From contig CAMAWS010000213.1 of NCBI GenBank assembly GCA_945861845.1, positions 1-6,266 of the forward strand: DNA of 6,266 nucleotides, given 5' to 3'. Shown one piece after another: positions 1-6,266 of this stretch. The position numbers and the translations under genes were made by a program. The stretch is from Candidatus Sulfopaludibacter sp. SbA3 (GTDB lineage: Bacteria > Acidobacteriota > Terriglobia > 20CM-2-55-15). Position 1 is the stretch's first letter. Each line of letters opens with the position of its first letter. The notes below the pieces were generated by a model. It saw only the letters and a program-made list of their open reading frames with translations. It was not told the origin of the DNA and ran no database searches.

Positions 1-40
1 CCTCAACGATGCTCGAAAGCGAGAGTAATCCCAGCTTAAT

Positions 41-225
41 AGCCGCGCAGCGGCGACATAGCGTAGCCACGGGCGTGAGCCCGTGGAACGGATACGCCGG
101 AAACAACAGCCCCGGAGGGGCGGCAGAATGCAATTTCGTGTTCTGCCGCCCCTCCGGGGCTGTGTCGTCTTGACCTTTTCCACGGGCTGACGCCCGTGGC
201 TAGAGTCTGCCGCCGCTTCGCGGCT
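41..225. repeat. Nested three-block inverted-repeat element (REP/REPIN-like)
   Basis: Each arm carries the same three blocks in mirror order. The outer block (41-58 and 208-225, 16 of 18 matching) is itself a small hairpin of GCCGC/GCGGC stems. The middle block (65-88 and 178-201, 23 of 24 matching) is a hairpin with arms CCACGGGC and GCCCGTGG; its only difference lies in the 4-base loop. The inner block (106-128 and 141-163) is a perfect 23-bp inverted repeat around a 12-base loop. Outer-to-middle spacers are 6 bases on both sides; middle-to-inner spacers are 17 and 14 bases. On the minus strand it follows directly after the stop of the 669-residue gene, so its RNA would fold at the 3' end of that message. 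No T-run follows, so it is not a standard intrinsic terminator. The design of small palindromes in inverted pairs resembles dispersed REP/REPIN elements; that identity is inferred, since only one copy is in view. Confidence 0.85.
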
Positions 226-2234
226 TAATTCAGCGTAAGCGTAAGCGCGGTGCCGTTGTTCTGAACGAACCGCAGGTTGCCGGTCGACGCCTGTCCCGCG
301 ATGCCGCTGAAGACGATGAACTCGGTCGTGAAGCCGCCGCCATTCACAATGTGAGGAAACAGCAACTCGGCTGACGATGTCGTGGCCGCCTCATTCGTCG
401 GCGGTGTGGTTGTCATCAGGTAACTGGTGTTCTCGTTGTAGCGGCTGCGGATTCCCACTACCGAGATTCCAGAAGTCGAGGTCGATATCCTCAGGATCCC
501 TCGGAACGGATTTGGCAGTCCCGTGAAGAAGCTCGTCAGGAATCCCACGATCTGGCCTGATCCCGGAATTGTCCGTGTCGTTGCCGCGGGAAGACCCGTT
601 GTCGTCCCGTCCATGTTGGTAAGTTCCAGCGTCACCGTTCCCGACGTTGCCGATGTGTTCGCGATCGCAAATCCTGTTTCGATGTTCCCGGCCGTGCCTG
701 CCGTTCCCGATGCTTCCACGTACAACCGGAATGCGCTTGCCTGCACCGCACCCACTCCCGCTTCCGATAACGTGAACGCGCCAGGCTTGTAGGTAAACAC
801 CACCAATGGCACCGGCGAGACTCCTCCACCGGTGGGATTGACTCGTACCGATCCCTGCGTCAGCGCCGTCGCCGTTCCCGCTGTCGAGAGCCTTACCGAA
901 CTCCGCGCCGCCACCGAATACGCATGCGTGCTGTTAACGACGCCAGCGATGCTGACGGGCGTCGGCGCGCCTGCGGCCGACTCCGAGCCCTGGCTGAAGA
1001 ACTGCACATCTCCCGTCATGGCCGTATCCGATGGATTCACAAGCAGAATGTGCGTGGTCAGTCCCGCGCCGTCGGCAAAGTGGGGAATGTACTGCGTGCC
1101 ACTGCTTGCCGGAAGCGACGTATCCACAACCGGCAGTGTCGACATTAGAAAATCACTGCGCTCGTTGGTGAACGTCCGCAAGGCGACCATTGAAATCGGC
1201 ACAGTCGAAGTGAAGCTCATCGTCCCCTGCACAGGCTTGGGACCTAAAAATGGATCCGCATCCAGGAATGCCGCCCGCTGCGCGTTCGCGGCGAGAGAGA
1301 AACTCCCGTCCTTAACGACGGCGCCCGCCGTATTTGTAATCTGAAATGCAATCGTCGCGGCCGTGCTGTTTGGATTTGCCACCGCTATGCCGGTGTTCAG
1401 CCGCGCGTCGGCGCCGACTTCGGCATAGATCCGGCCGCTCAGGAGCAGCGGAGAAGCAGGAACCCCGGTCTCGGAGACCAGAACGTTGTTCTGGCGATAT
1501 CCGAAAATCGCCACTCCCGATGGCGTCGTGCTTCCCGTACCTGGCTGAATCCGGGTATAGCCCTGGACGAGATCGCCCGCACCGTCCGATCTCAGCAACG
1601 ATCCACCACGATTGGAGAGAGTAAACGACCTGATCGAGGTATCCGGCGGAGGGGCAACGGCCGCCGGATCCACTCGATCCACGCGCGTATAGATAAAGTC
1701 GCCGGTATTCTGTGCGTTTCCGTTCGCGGCGTTCGCAGCCAGATTGAAGCGGACGGTTCCGCCGGCAGTACTGGAAGGAGCCGTCCAATTCACTGTAAAT
1801 GTGTTGGTTGGAGTAAGGAAAGCATTAGTCCCATTATGTTGTGCGTACTGAATGCCCGCCGAAGTTATGACGGAAATTCGCGACACCCCCGTCGGCACGG
1901 CGAACGTTCCAGCTTGCGAATTCGAGCTGTCGGAAACCGCGGAAAGCTGGAAGCCGTATCTCACCGCGCCTGCCTTTGTCATGGTCACCGTTAGCGGATA
2001 CATCTGTCCTGCCGTCCATTGCGCAGGTAATCCGCCAAGAGTCAGAGTGCCTCCAGCGACGTTTAAACCACTTCCGGCGTGGCAACTTGAGTTTGCGCAA
2101 GTGAACGAGATTCCACTTCCACTGATTCCATTTGTCGCGGGATCTGGTCCCGTCGACGAGTTGTATCCGAACAGGACTCCTACCCAGACAACTCCCAATA
2201 GCGCTGTGAACAAGAACGTATGTTTAATCTTCAA
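225..2234 (-). CDS. Exported protein with Reeler-like (choice-of-anchor-V type) domain and a duplicated beta-rich module
   Basis: This predicted secreted or envelope protein has no known catalytic role. It starts with TTG, supported by GGAGGAG five bases upstream and by the signal sequence that begins there: Lys at 2 and 4, then a hydrophobic stretch at about 7-23. No clear signal peptidase site or lipobox is visible, so it may stay anchored. Residues 46-52 read CANSSCH, a C-x4-C-H motif holding the protein's only two cysteines; this suggests either a covalent haem site or a disulfide. Residues about 60-185 look like a Reeler/choice-of-anchor-V beta-sandwich, with GFQLSAV at 94-100, NWTAP at 149-153 and ANAANGN at 167-173. 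A Pro-rich linker at about 189-198 follows. The rest is two diverged copies of one module (about 225-415 and 461-661). Shared landmarks are TGIAVAN/TGFAIAN, SDFLMSTLP/TSYLMTTTP and IPHFADGAGLTT/FPHIVNGGGFTT. It is rich in Thr, Ser, Ala and Gly, as secreted beta proteins often are. The specific function is unknown; adhesion or surface binding is a guess. Confidence 0.85.
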   Translation of the reverse strand: MKIKHTFLFTALLGVVWVGVLFGYNSSTGPDPATNGISGSGISFTCANSSCHAGSGLNVAGGTLTLGGLPAQWTAGQMYPLTVTMTKAGAVRYGFQLSAVSDSSNSQAGTFAVPTGVSRISVITSAGIQYAQHNGTNAFLTPTNTFTVNWTAPSSTAGGTVRFNLAANAANGNAQNTGDFIYTRVDRVDPAAVAPPPDTSIRSFTLSNRGGSLLRSDGAGDLVQGYTRIQPGTGSTTPSGVAIFGYRQNNVLVSETGVPASPLLLSGRIYAEVGADARLNTGIAVANPNSTAATIAFQITNTAGAVVKDGSFSLAANAQRAAFLDADPFLGPKPVQGTMSFTSTVPISMVALRTFTNERSDFLMSTLPVVDTSLPASSGTQYIPHFADGAGLTTHILLVNPSDTAMTGDVQFFSQGSESAAGAPTPVSIAGVVNSTHAYSVAARSSVRLSTAGTATALTQGSVRVNPTGGGVSPVPLVVFTYKPGAFTLSEAGVGAVQASAFRLYVEASGTAGTAGNIETGFAIANTSATSGTVTLELTNMDGTTTGLPAATTRTIPGSGQIVGFLTSFFTGLPNPFRGILRISTSTSGISVVGIRSRYNENTSYLMTTTPPTNEAATTSSAELLFPHIVNGGGFTTEFIVFSGIAGQASTGNLRFVQNNGTALTLTLN

Positions 2235-2239
2235 AGTTG

Positions 2240-2246
2240 CTCCTCC
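2240..2246 (-). promoter_or_regulatory. Ribosome binding site that fixes a TTG start
   Basis: The minus strand reads GGAGGAG, then five bases (CAACT), then TTG. This is a strong Shine-Dalgarno match at good spacing. It supports TTG at 2234 as the true start, because the next in-frame ATG (residue 79) would remove the whole signal sequence and the cysteine motif. I found no convincing -10/-35 pair in the 157 bp upstream. Confidence 0.75.
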
Positions 2247-2391
2247 ACCTGGTTCCGTGAATTAGATAACAAAGGCGTTCGGAGGAAAAGAGGGTAATTT
2301 CGAGAAGGCCGGAGCAACTCCACCCTCACCACGCCCACACTGCTTCGACAAGAATACAGAAATTCGGCTTAATGGAATCCGCCAACGTTGT

Positions 2392-3096
2392 TCATGGTTT
2401 TCGGGTCGGACGCATGGTGATTTCGCTGATGAAGCTGTTTGGGTCCTGGGTGACGATCATCCGGACCACATGGGCGACATCGGATGGCTGCAGCATCTTT
2501 TCCCTGCCTTTCCCGGTCTTGCTCTGCGGCGAGAAACTCGTATCCGTCGATCCCGGACAGATTACCGAGGCTCGAATGCCGTGTTCGCGCACCTCTTCGG
2601 CGAGAGATTCCGTAAATCCCCTCACTCCGAACTTTGTGGCGCTGTAAACGGCGCGGTTTGCCGCGCCGACTTTGCCGGCGATGGAGGCAATGTTGATGAT
2701 TTGCCCCGTTTTACGCTCGATCATGGAAGGCAGTACGCATTGGCAGGTAAAAAAGATCCCTCTTAAGTTGGTGTCGACAAGCGTCTGAAAATCCTCGTCC
2801 GTAAAATCAACCACGGGACCGAAGATTCCCAGGCCGGCAGCGTTCACGAGAATATCGACAGGCCCGACCGTTGTAGCCGTCTGTTCGAACAGGCGCTCGA
2901 CTTCGACTTTGTTTCGAACGTCGGTCGGGATGACGCTCGCCGAACCAATCATGCGCGCAGTCTCTTCCAATTCCGTTCGGCCGCGCGAGGCGAGAACGAG
3001 CCGTGCGCCCATCTTCCCCAGCTCAATCGCTATGCCACGGCCAATGCCGCTGCCCGCGCCCGTCACTACCGCTACCTTTTTTTCGATGGACACCAT
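2392..3096 (-). CDS. Classical short-chain dehydrogenase/reductase (SDR family oxidoreductase)
   Basis: A cytoplasmic NAD(P)H-dependent oxidoreductase of 234 residues, close to the usual classical SDR length of about 250. The cofactor motif TGAGSGIG is at 12-19, D59 is the conserved adenine-ring contact, and NAAG is at 85-88. The catalytic tetrad is complete: N110, S138 (in INIASIAG), Y151 and K155 (in YSATK). PG at 181-182 begins the substrate loop. Arg38, after the second beta strand, favours NADP(H) over NAD(H), by the known rule for this family. The substrate cannot be read from sequence: FabG-like 3-oxoacyl reductases and many alcohol or sugar dehydrogenases share this pattern. The C-terminus is short and ends in MRPTRKP, as in several general-purpose SDRs. 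An in-frame ATG 12 codons upstream exists, but the ATG chosen here has GAGGTGA five bases before it and begins at the usual distance from the cofactor motif. It is separated from the ABC operon by the inverted-repeat element, so it is probably transcribed separately. Confidence 0.93.
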   Translation of the reverse strand: MVSIEKKVAVVTGAGSGIGRGIAIELGKMGARLVLASRGRTELEETARMIGSASVIPTDVRNKVEVERLFEQTATTVGPVDILVNAAGLGIFGPVVDFTDEDFQTLVDTNLRGIFFTCQCVLPSMIERKTGQIINIASIAGKVGAANRAVYSATKFGVRGFTESLAEEVREHGIRASVICPGSTDTSFSPQSKTGKGREKMLQPSDVAHVVRMIVTQDPNSFISEITMRPTRKP

Positions 3097-3101
3097 TTGA
3101 A

Positions 3102-3108
3102 TCACCTC
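3102..3108 (-). promoter_or_regulatory. Ribosome binding site of the SDR gene
   Basis: The minus strand reads GAGGTGA, then TTCAA, then ATG. This near-perfect Shine-Dalgarno sequence at five-base spacing decides in favour of the start at 3096 over the in-frame ATG at 3132, which would place the Shine-Dalgarno inside the coding region. Confidence 0.85.
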
Positions 3109-3159
3109 GAATTTAAAATCACCTTGGCACAAAAAAACCGCACAGCGTCCCCATAGAAA

Positions 3160-3315
3160 CTCCCCTCCTAAGTTAGGAGGGGTGGCGCGGCGACGTTTTA
3201 TCAGCCGAGCCGGGGTGGTTCCAAAGCCAGAACGCCTCGGTCTTCAACTTCTCGGCTCGGGAACCACCCCGTCTGCGCCTTCGGCGCAGCCACCCCTCCT
3301 AACTTAGGAAAGGAG
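3160..3315. repeat. Modular inverted-repeat element between the ABC operon and the SDR gene (REPIN-like)
   Basis: Two inverted copies of a module flank a 37-base spacer (3223-3259). Each module has a conserved outer block of 27 bases (3160-3186 and 3289-3315, 25 of 27 matching), a variable middle, and a perfect 12-base inner block CGGGGTGGTTCC (3211-3222, inverse at 3260-3271). The left outer block is a palindrome: CCCCTCCTAA, one central base, TTAGGAGGGG. The variable middle is 24 bases on the left. On the right it is 17 bases (3272-3288) lying within a 7-bp GC-rich hairpin (CTGCGCC, loop TTC, GGCGCAG, 3273-3289). The right end overlaps the last codons and stop of the second ABC subunit. In RNA it would give strong hairpins at the end of the ABC message, so it may stabilise or end that transcript. 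Its status as a dispersed family is inferred from its architecture. Confidence 0.85.
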
Positions 3316-5152
3316 TTTGTACACCCGGAACAGCGAGTTCCTGGTCCTTGTATTGGAGCTGGTACAACCTGTAATAAAGTCCCCGTTCGGCCAGAAGCTG
3401 CTGGTGCGTTCCGCTCTCGCGGACGCGGCCCTTATGCATGACGATGATCTTGTCGCATTTTTGGATTGTCGAAAGCCGGTGCGCAATGATGATCGATGTC
3501 CTGCCTGCCATGAGCCGCTCGATAGCTGTGCGAATCTGGATCTCCGTCTCCGTATCGACACTCGATGTGGCTTCATCGAGGATCAGAATCTGGGGATCAT
3601 GCGCGAGCGCCCTCGCAAAAGCAAGAAGCTGGCGCTGCCCGGCGGAAAGTGAGGAGCCGCGCTCATTCACGGGATGATCGAGGCCCAGCGGCAATGTATT
3701 CAGAAACGGCGCCAGATTCACGTCCTCGGCAGCGGCGGCGATACGCTCGCGTGAAATCGGCGAGCCGAGCCGGATGTTGGACTCCATTGTTCCGGAAAAA
3801 AGAAACACATCCTGAAGAACAACCGCAAACGAGCTTCTGAGATACGGAATGTCGAGCGACGCGATATCCCGGCCGTCCAGAAGGATCTGCCCTTTCTGTA
3901 TGTCGTAGAACCGCGTCAGCAGGCTGGTGGTGGTTGTCTTCCCCGCCCCGGTATGTCCGACAATCGCAATGGATTCTCCGGGGCTGACGTGGAACGACAC
4001 GTCCTTCAGGACCCATTCGTCGTTGTTGTAGGCGAACCAGACATTCCGAAACTCAATCTCGCCTGCCGTCTTGCCCGCCGGCCTGTACGCCTTTGGATCG
4101 TTCACGATCGCCGGCGGCGTATCGAGCAGCTTGAACAACCGCTCCGAACTGGCCATCGCCGACTGAAGGATGTTGTACTTTTCGCTCATGTCCGCAATCG
4201 GCCTGAAGAATCGCTGGGAGTACTGGATGAACGCGACGAGCGCTCCCAGCGTGGCAGTGCCGGCGAGGACCTTGCCTCCGCCATACCAGATGACCAGCGC
4301 AATAGCTACGGCGCCAAGAAGTTCGATGGCAGGATAAAACCAGGCGTACGCGACGATCGCGTCCAGGTTCGCCCGAAAATGCGCTTCGTTGATCGATTCG
4401 AACTTCCGCTGGCTCTTGCGCTCGCGATTGTAAAGCTGAACAACCGACATCCCCGTGATGTGCTCCTGCAGAAATGCATTGATCCTGGCAATCGCGGTTC
4501 GGACGCGGCGATAGGAATCCCGAGCCTTGTAGCGGAACACTGCAGTGGTAAGCCCAATAAGCGGGACGACAGACAACGTCACCAGGCCCAGGTCCCAGTC
4601 GAGCAGCAGGATTGCGATCGTGATTCCGAGCAGCGTGAAAATATCGCCGAAGATGGAGACGATTCCCGCGGAAAACAGTTCATTCAAGACATCCACGTCG
4701 GTTACAACGCGCGTGATCAGGCGGCCCACCGGGTTCTTATCGTAGAACGACGGCGACAGGCGCTGCAGATGCCCGAACACCTGCATCCGCATGTCGAACA
4801 GAATTCCCTGGCCGGTGTTCTGAAGCGTGAGCGTCTGAACGGTCTCCGCCAGAAACTTGACCACCAGCAAACCGGCATAGGCAGCAGCGATGAGCGCGAG
4901 ACCTGCCATGTTGCCGGCCGTGATGTAGTCATCGATAGCAATCTTGGTCAGCAGGGGGAAGACGGTTTCCAGCACCGACTGGAAAAGAATCAGCACGAAT
5001 GCGAGCGCGACAAGCTTCTTGTATGGCCGAAGGTAGGTAACTAACCGGCGCATCAATCGCGAGTCGTAAGCTTTCCCTAATATCTCCTCTTCCTGCATTT
5101 TCTTTATGGCTACGCCCTTCCGGGCTTGCATTCGCAGCCGCTCATCAATCAC
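3299..5152 (-). CDS. ABC exporter half-transporter, subunit 2 (MdlB/YheH/BmrD-like, canonical Walker B)
   Basis: An inner-membrane ATP-driven exporter subunit with the membrane domain fused to the ATPase domain; its 617 residues fit the type IV (B-family-like) exporter half-size. A charged N-terminal stretch of about 45 residues precedes the transmembrane domain (about 46-320, six helices expected). The nucleotide-binding domain (about 365-600) has A-loop Y375, Walker A GHTGAGKT 399-406, Q-loop Q447, signature LSAGQ 502-506, Walker B ILILD 522-526 with catalytic E527, D-loop SSVD 530-533 and switch H558. The signature departs from LSGGQ, as in the MdlB/YheH side of heterodimeric exporters. 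The GTG start overlaps the upstream gene's stop by 8 bp, which suggests translational coupling. In-frame ATGs at 5131 and 5098 are alternatives, and none of the three has a strong ribosome binding site. The last five residues (TPFLS) and the TAG stop lie within the neighbouring repeat. The substrate is unknown; relatives export drugs or lipids. Confidence 0.93.
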   Translation of the reverse strand: MIDERLRMQARKGVAIKKMQEEEILGKAYDSRLMRRLVTYLRPYKKLVALAFVLILFQSVLETVFPLLTKIAIDDYITAGNMAGLALIAAAYAGLLVVKFLAETVQTLTLQNTGQGILFDMRMQVFGHLQRLSPSFYDKNPVGRLITRVVTDVDVLNELFSAGIVSIFGDIFTLLGITIAILLLDWDLGLVTLSVVPLIGLTTAVFRYKARDSYRRVRTAIARINAFLQEHITGMSVVQLYNRERKSQRKFESINEAHFRANLDAIVAYAWFYPAIELLGAVAIALVIWYGGGKVLAGTATLGALVAFIQYSQRFFRPIADMSEKYNILQSAMASSERLFKLLDTPPAIVNDPKAYRPAGKTAGEIEFRNVWFAYNNDEWVLKDVSFHVSPGESIAIVGHTGAGKTTTTSLLTRFYDIQKGQILLDGRDIASLDIPYLRSSFAVVLQDVFLFSGTMESNIRLGSPISRERIAAAAEDVNLAPFLNTLPLGLDHPVNERGSSLSAGQRQLLAFARALAHDPQILILDEATSSVDTETEIQIRTAIERLMAGRTSIIIAHRLSTIQKCDKIIVMHKGRVRESGTHQQLLAERGLYYRLYQLQYKDQELAVPGVQTPFLS

Positions 5153-6266
5153 TCACCGCCAGCTCTTCTTCGAGCAGCTGGCGCCGGTGCAATTCCGCGT
5201 AATACCCATCGAGGGCCAGCAGTCCGGCATGGGTACCACGCTCCACGATCCGGCCGTGGCTTAGGACGACGATTTCGTCGGCATCCTTTACGGTCGAAAC
5301 ACGATGGCTGATCAGGATCGATGTGCGGTCGCGCATCACGTCCTTCAATTCGTGCAGGATCCGCTCTTCTGTGTACGTGTCAACGCTCGAAAGCGCGTCG
5401 TCGAGAATCAGGATTTTTGGATTGCGGGCAACGGCGCGCGAAATCGCAGTCCGCTGTTTCTGTCCTCCGGAAAGGGTAATCCCCCGCTCGCCGACGACGG
5501 TTTCGAACCCCTGGGGAAATTCCTGGATATCGTCTTCGAGGTTTGAAATACGGGCTGCGCGCCGGATCTCTTCGTCGGATGCCGTGTCCACGCCGAAAGC
5601 GATGTTCTCGCGAATCGTCTCGCCGAACAGGAATGTGTCCTGTGGAATGTAGCCTATCGAACTGCGCAATGTTTCCAGTGGAATTCTCTCGATTGGAACG
5701 CCATCGACGAAAAGCGAGTTCGGGGGCGGATTGTAAAGCCGCGGTATGAGTTGAACGAGCGTCGACTTGCCGGAGCCGGTGGCGCCCACAATTGCGACTG
5801 TCTTGCCTTGGGGTATCGACAATGAAATGTCACTTAGAGTCGCGTGCCCGTTGTAGGAGAAGCTGAGGTTTCGGAATTCGATAGCCCCATGGACGACGAA
5901 ATCTCGAACCACGCCGGCCGAATCGCAAATTTCCGGCGCGGTATCGAAGATATAGTTCAGGCGTTCCATGGAGGCCCGCCCGCGCTCGAGCAGGTTCACA
6001 ACCCACCCGAGGGCGATCATGGGCCAGGTTAGCAGGCCGAGATACACGGTGAAGGCGACGAAGTCCCCAATCGTGATGGCGCCCTCCACAACGCGCCTTC
6101 CGCCCAACCATAAGACGATAACGACGGCCAGGCCGATCATGAACTGCATCGTCGGGTAGAAAATGCTGGTCACACGAATCAACTGCCGGTTCTTGTCAAT
6201 GAGCGAGAGGTTCGAACGCCGGAACTCCTCAATCTCGTGGTCTTCCTGGACGAAGGCTTTCACGAC
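5145..6266 (-). CDS. ABC exporter half-transporter, subunit 1 (MdlA/YheI/BmrC-like, degenerate Walker B), 5' end outside window
   Basis: This is the C-terminal part of an inner-membrane exporter subunit. The frame stays open to the window edge, where it reads VVKAFVQE, an internal membrane-domain motif, so roughly 200 N-terminal residues are missing and the start is not here. Numbering from the Met/Val codon at 6263, the last two transmembrane helices are at about 35-55 and 63-90. The ATPase domain has A-loop Y137, Walker A GATGSGKST 160-168, Q-loop Q208, canonical signature LSGGQ 264-268, Walker B ILILD 284-288 followed by D289 instead of Glu, SSVD 292-295 and switch H320. Asp at the catalytic position is typical of the weak-hydrolysis partner in heterodimeric exporters such as BmrC, MdlA and TM287. 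Its stop overlaps the start of the second subunit, so the two are made together as an operon and should assemble as a heterodimer. The transported substrate cannot be read from sequence. Confidence 0.93.
   Translation of the reverse strand, partial: VVKAFVQEDHEIEEFRRSNLSLIDKNRQLIRVTSIFYPTMQFMIGLAVVIVLWLGGRRVVEGAITIGDFVAFTVYLGLLTWPMIALGWVVNLLERGRASMERLNYIFDTAPEICDSAGVVRDFVVHGAIEFRNLSFSYNGHATLSDISLSIPQGKTVAIVGATGSGKSTLVQLIPRLYNPPPNSLFVDGVPIERIPLETLRSSIGYIPQDTFLFGETIRENIAFGVDTASDEEIRRAARISNLEDDIQEFPQGFETVVGERGITLSGGQKQRTAISRAVARNPKILILDDALSSVDTYTEERILHELKDVMRDRTSILISHRVSTVKDADEIVVLSHGRIVERGTHAGLLALDGYYAELHRRQLLEEELAVSD

Noticed and set aside
1..40. Remnant of the secreted-protein gene on the far side of the palindromic element
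   Set aside because: None of the three minus-strand frames gives a peptide resembling the expected continuation of the module.
832..1344. A 170-codon plus-strand open frame, and similar frames in 523-792 and 1852-2265
   Set aside because: All are antisense to the secreted-protein gene, without a convincing ribosome binding site or recognisable motif.
2365..2373. CGGCTTAAT, also present at the edge of the 41-225 element (221-229)
   Set aside because: Nine bases alone, with no second arm or hairpin nearby, is within chance expectation.
2235..2391. A promoter for the secreted-protein gene and a terminator for the SDR
   Set aside because: TATCTAAT-like bases occur near 2263, but no matching -35 is at proper spacing. 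Downstream of the SDR only weak, wobble-paired stems are visible.
3097..3132. A 12-residue N-terminal extension of the SDR from an upstream ATG
   Set aside because: The strong GAGGTGA Shine-Dalgarno would sit inside the extension, and the inner ATG gives the standard SDR N-terminus.
3131..3150. A T7 run on the minus strand as an intrinsic terminator for the ABC operon
   Set aside because: The only hairpin immediately before it has about 3 bp of stem; the strong hairpins lie more than 20 bases upstream of the T-run, which is too far for a standard terminator.
3953..5044. A 363-codon open frame on the plus strand
   Set aside because: It lies wholly antisense to the second ABC subunit, whose domain motifs are unmistakable. 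It is full of charged residues with no recognisable domain and has the look of a high-GC shadow frame.

Overview
The window is a chromosomal segment of moderately high GC bacterial DNA. All four recognisable genes lie on the minus strand, so they are transcribed from high to low coordinates. The best guess for the source is an Acidobacteriota genome. The long secreted protein (Reeler-like, choice-of-anchor-V type N-terminus followed by a duplicated beta-rich module) and the N-terminus of the second ABC subunit have the style I associate with that phylum. This is recalled family resemblance, not a database result, and other soil or metagenome lineages are possible.

Layout in transcription order (right to left): (i) 6266-5145, the 3' part of an ABC exporter half-transporter, cut by the window edge. 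(ii) 5152-3299, a second complete half-transporter whose start overlaps the first gene's stop by 8 bp. The two form an MdlA/MdlB-like (YheI/YheH, BmrC/BmrD-like) heterodimeric exporter. Subunit 1 has Asp in place of the catalytic Glu and subunit 2 has an altered signature motif, so one of the two ATP sites should be degenerate. (iii) 3315-3160, a nested inverted-repeat element that also encodes the last codons and stop of subunit 2. (iv) 3096-2392, a classical short-chain dehydrogenase/reductase with an excellent ribosome binding site and probably its own transcription unit. (v) 2391-2235, an intergenic stretch of 157 bp with a strong ribosome binding site but no convincing promoter. (vi) 2234-225, a TTG-started exported protein of 669 residues. 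(vii) 225-41, a second, unrelated nested inverted-repeat element that starts at that gene's stop codon. Bases 1-40 show nothing I can name.

The genes do not form an obvious pathway. The ABC pair is a translationally coupled operon; the reductase and the secreted protein look like separate neighbours. The most notable structure is the pair of composite palindromic elements, from two different sequence families. Each is built as two inverted copies of a multi-block module, and each abuts or supplies the stop codon of a gene. I see no CRISPR array, tRNA, rRNA, transposase or phage gene, and no clear evidence of an undescribed multi-gene system.
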